Positions 5,426 through 6,633 of a stretch of DNA of 6,633 nucleotides are shown here, piece after piece. How positions within the stretch are numbered: position 1 is the stretch's first letter; each line of letters opens with the position of its first letter. Both the position numbers and the translations under genes were made by a program. Below the pieces are notes generated by a model. That model saw only the letters and a program-made list of their open reading frames with translations. It did not search any database and was not told where the DNA came from. Origin of the DNA: Flavobacteriales bacterium (lineage in GTDB: Bacteria > Bacteroidota > Bacteroidia > Flavobacteriales > Flavobacteriaceae); the NCBI GenBank assembly GCA_027031025.1, contig JALVEJ010000309.1, positions 1 to 6,633 on the forward strand. Reading direction: 5' to 3'.

Positions 5426-6633
5426 ATGGATACAGAATTAATTATTCGGTCTAGCCCTTCCGCTATTGATTTTGCTTTATTGAAAGACGGCAAACTCACT
5501 GAACTTCATAAAGAAGAAACCTCTAACAAATTTAATGTTGGCGATGTTTATATGGGCAAAATTAACAAAGTTATTCCCGGCTTGAATGCCGCTTTTGTTA
5601 ACGTAGGCGCCCAAAAAGACGGATTTTTACACTATCATGATTTAGGTCCGCAAATCAAATCGCTCGTTAAATATACCAAACAAATTCAATCGGGAAAATT
5701 AAAAGACTATTCTCTCAAAAATTTTAAAACAGAGACCGATATTGACAAATCAGGTAATATCAAAGATGTTTTAAAAGCCAAACAAAGCGTCTTGGTTCAA
5801 ATACTCAAAGAACCCATTTCAACCAAAGGACCACGATTGACATCAGAAATATCATTAGCCGGTCGCTACCTGATTTTAGTCCCGTTTTATGATAAGGTTT
5901 CCGTCTCGCAAAAAATTGCCGATGAAGCAGAAAGAAATCGCCTTAAGCGACTGGTTCAAAGTATCAAACCGAAAAATTTCGGTGTGATTATCAGAACCGC
6001 CGCTAATGAAAAAAAAGTAGCGGATTTGGATAAAGACTTACAAAACCTACTCAATAAATGGCAGGTTTTGTCACAAAAAATTCAAAATGCCCACCCACCG
6101 CAACGTATTTACGGTGAAGATAACCGGGTAACTACCATGTTGCGTGATATTCTTAATGATTCATTTACCAAAATTGTCGTAGATGATGAAATGTTATATC
6201 TCGAAATTTTGGATTTTATCAAGCAAATTGCTCCTAATTTGGAATCAATAGTTAAGCTACACGATTCGTCCACACCGATATTTGAAAAATACGGTATAGA
6301 ACGCCAAATCAAATCATCATTTGGAAAAAATGTGATGATGGACAAAGGGGCATATTTGATTATTGAACATACCGAAGCCATGCATGTTATTGATGTTAAC
6401 AGCGGTAATGCTTCGGATAAAACGCAATCGCAAGAGGAAAACTCCTTGCAAGTGAATCTGAAAGCGGCAAGCGAAATAGCCAGACAATTACGCTTGCGCG
6501 ATATGGGCGGTATTATTGTTATCGATTTTATCGATATGAAAAATGTCGAAAACCGGAAAAAGCTGTATGAACACATGAAAAATGTGATGGCTGATGACCG
6601 TGCCAAACATAAAATTTTGCCCTTATCACGCTT
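5426..6633 (+). CDS. rng: Ribonuclease E/G family endoribonuclease (RNase G type), 3' end cut by the window
   Basis: The frame runs from the ATG at 5426 to the window edge: 402 complete codons plus two bases. The enzyme cleaves single-stranded AU-rich RNA in rRNA maturation and mRNA decay. Residues 1-30 begin MDTELIIRSS, typical of flavobacterial RNase G. The S1 RNA-binding domain spans about 37-130 (VGDVYMGKINKVIPGLNAAFVNVG), interrupted by a charged insert at about 75-115 that I recall from Bacteroidota homologues. GPRLTSEISLAGRYLILVP and LKRLVQSIKP lead into the RNase H-like and 5'-sensor regions, and RIYGED is at about 227-232. The DNase I-like catalytic core shows MHVIDVNSGN (Asp323) and GGIIVIDFIDM (Asp367), equivalent to E. 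coli RNase E Asp303 and Asp346, so it should be active. The Zn-link cysteines lie beyond the window. A full protein of roughly 510-520 residues is expected, without the long degradosome tail of RNase E. Confidence 0.96.
   Translation, partial: MDTELIIRSSPSAIDFALLKDGKLTELHKEETSNKFNVGDVYMGKINKVIPGLNAAFVNVGAQKDGFLHYHDLGPQIKSLVKYTKQIQSGKLKDYSLKNFKTETDIDKSGNIKDVLKAKQSVLVQILKEPISTKGPRLTSEISLAGRYLILVPFYDKVSVSQKIADEAERNRLKRLVQSIKPKNFGVIIRTAANEKKVADLDKDLQNLLNKWQVLSQKIQNAHPPQRIYGEDNRVTTMLRDILNDSFTKIVVDDEMLYLEILDFIKQIAPNLESIVKLHDSSTPIFEKYGIERQIKSSFGKNVMMDKGAYLIIEHTEAMHVIDVNSGNASDKTQSQEENSLQVNLKAASEIARQLRLRDMGGIIVIDFIDMKNVENRKKLYEHMKNVMADDRAKHKILPLSR

Noticed and set aside
6109..6606. Open frame of 165 codons on the minus strand inside rng
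   Set aside because: It lies wholly within the strongly supported RNase G gene, antisense to its catalytic core, and its Ser/Ile/Phe-rich product resembles no family.
1..6633. CRISPR array, transposon, prophage, tRNA, toxin-antitoxin or defence genes
   Set aside because: No repeat-spacer pattern, terminal repeats, integrase or transposase, cloverleaf or defence domain was seen; the genes are housekeeping types.

Overview
The window looks like an ordinary chromosomal segment of a Bacteroidota bacterium, most likely class Flavobacteriia. The evidence is the low G+C content, the near absence of usable Shine-Dalgarno sequences, several upstream matches to the Bacteroidota -7 promoter motif TAnnTTTG, and protein variants typical of flavobacteria: HU with a GRNISKNTS arm, an RNase G beginning MDTELIIRSS, and a tiny Lys/Arg-rich protein beginning MPSGKKRKR between the two.

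Layout. (1) Positions 1-303, minus strand: the first 101 residues of a DUF255/YyaL-type thioredoxin-fold protein, apparently exported as a lipoprotein. (2) 304-619: a divergent intergenic region of about 316 bp with no gene. (3) 620-1540, plus: an SPFH/Band 7 membrane-anchored protein that resembles plant HIR proteins along its length. (4) 1561-1588: a bidirectional terminator between convergent genes. (5) 1612-3258, minus: ATP-dependent PEP carboxykinase (pckA). (6) 3259-3434: a divergent control region with a perfect 12-bp palindrome and a TAnnTTTG promoter. (7) 3435-4805, plus: a saccharopine dehydrogenase of the LYS9-like, glutamate-forming type. (8) 4945-5330, plus: HU followed 5 nt later by a 30-residue ultra-basic protein, closed by a perfect 34-nt palindrome that overlaps the small gene's stop codon. 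(9) 5426-6633, plus: RNase E/G (rng), cut off by the window end, preceded by a short leader with a perfect 6-bp-stem hairpin.

How the genes fit together. The middle section is central and amino-acid metabolism: lysine breakdown through saccharopine yields glutamate, and carbon from glutamate can reach PEP through oxaloacetate and PckA. The two genes share one divergent control region. The right section is information processing: nucleoid protein, a probable ribosome- or RNA-associated small basic protein, and the RNase that processes rRNA and mRNA. I see no mobile element, CRISPR array, tRNA, rRNA or defence system. The least-explained items are the 30-residue protein with its palindromic terminator, the RNase G leader hairpins, the HIR-like protein, and the palindrome between pckA and the saccharopine gene. 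None amounts to a clear undescribed system.
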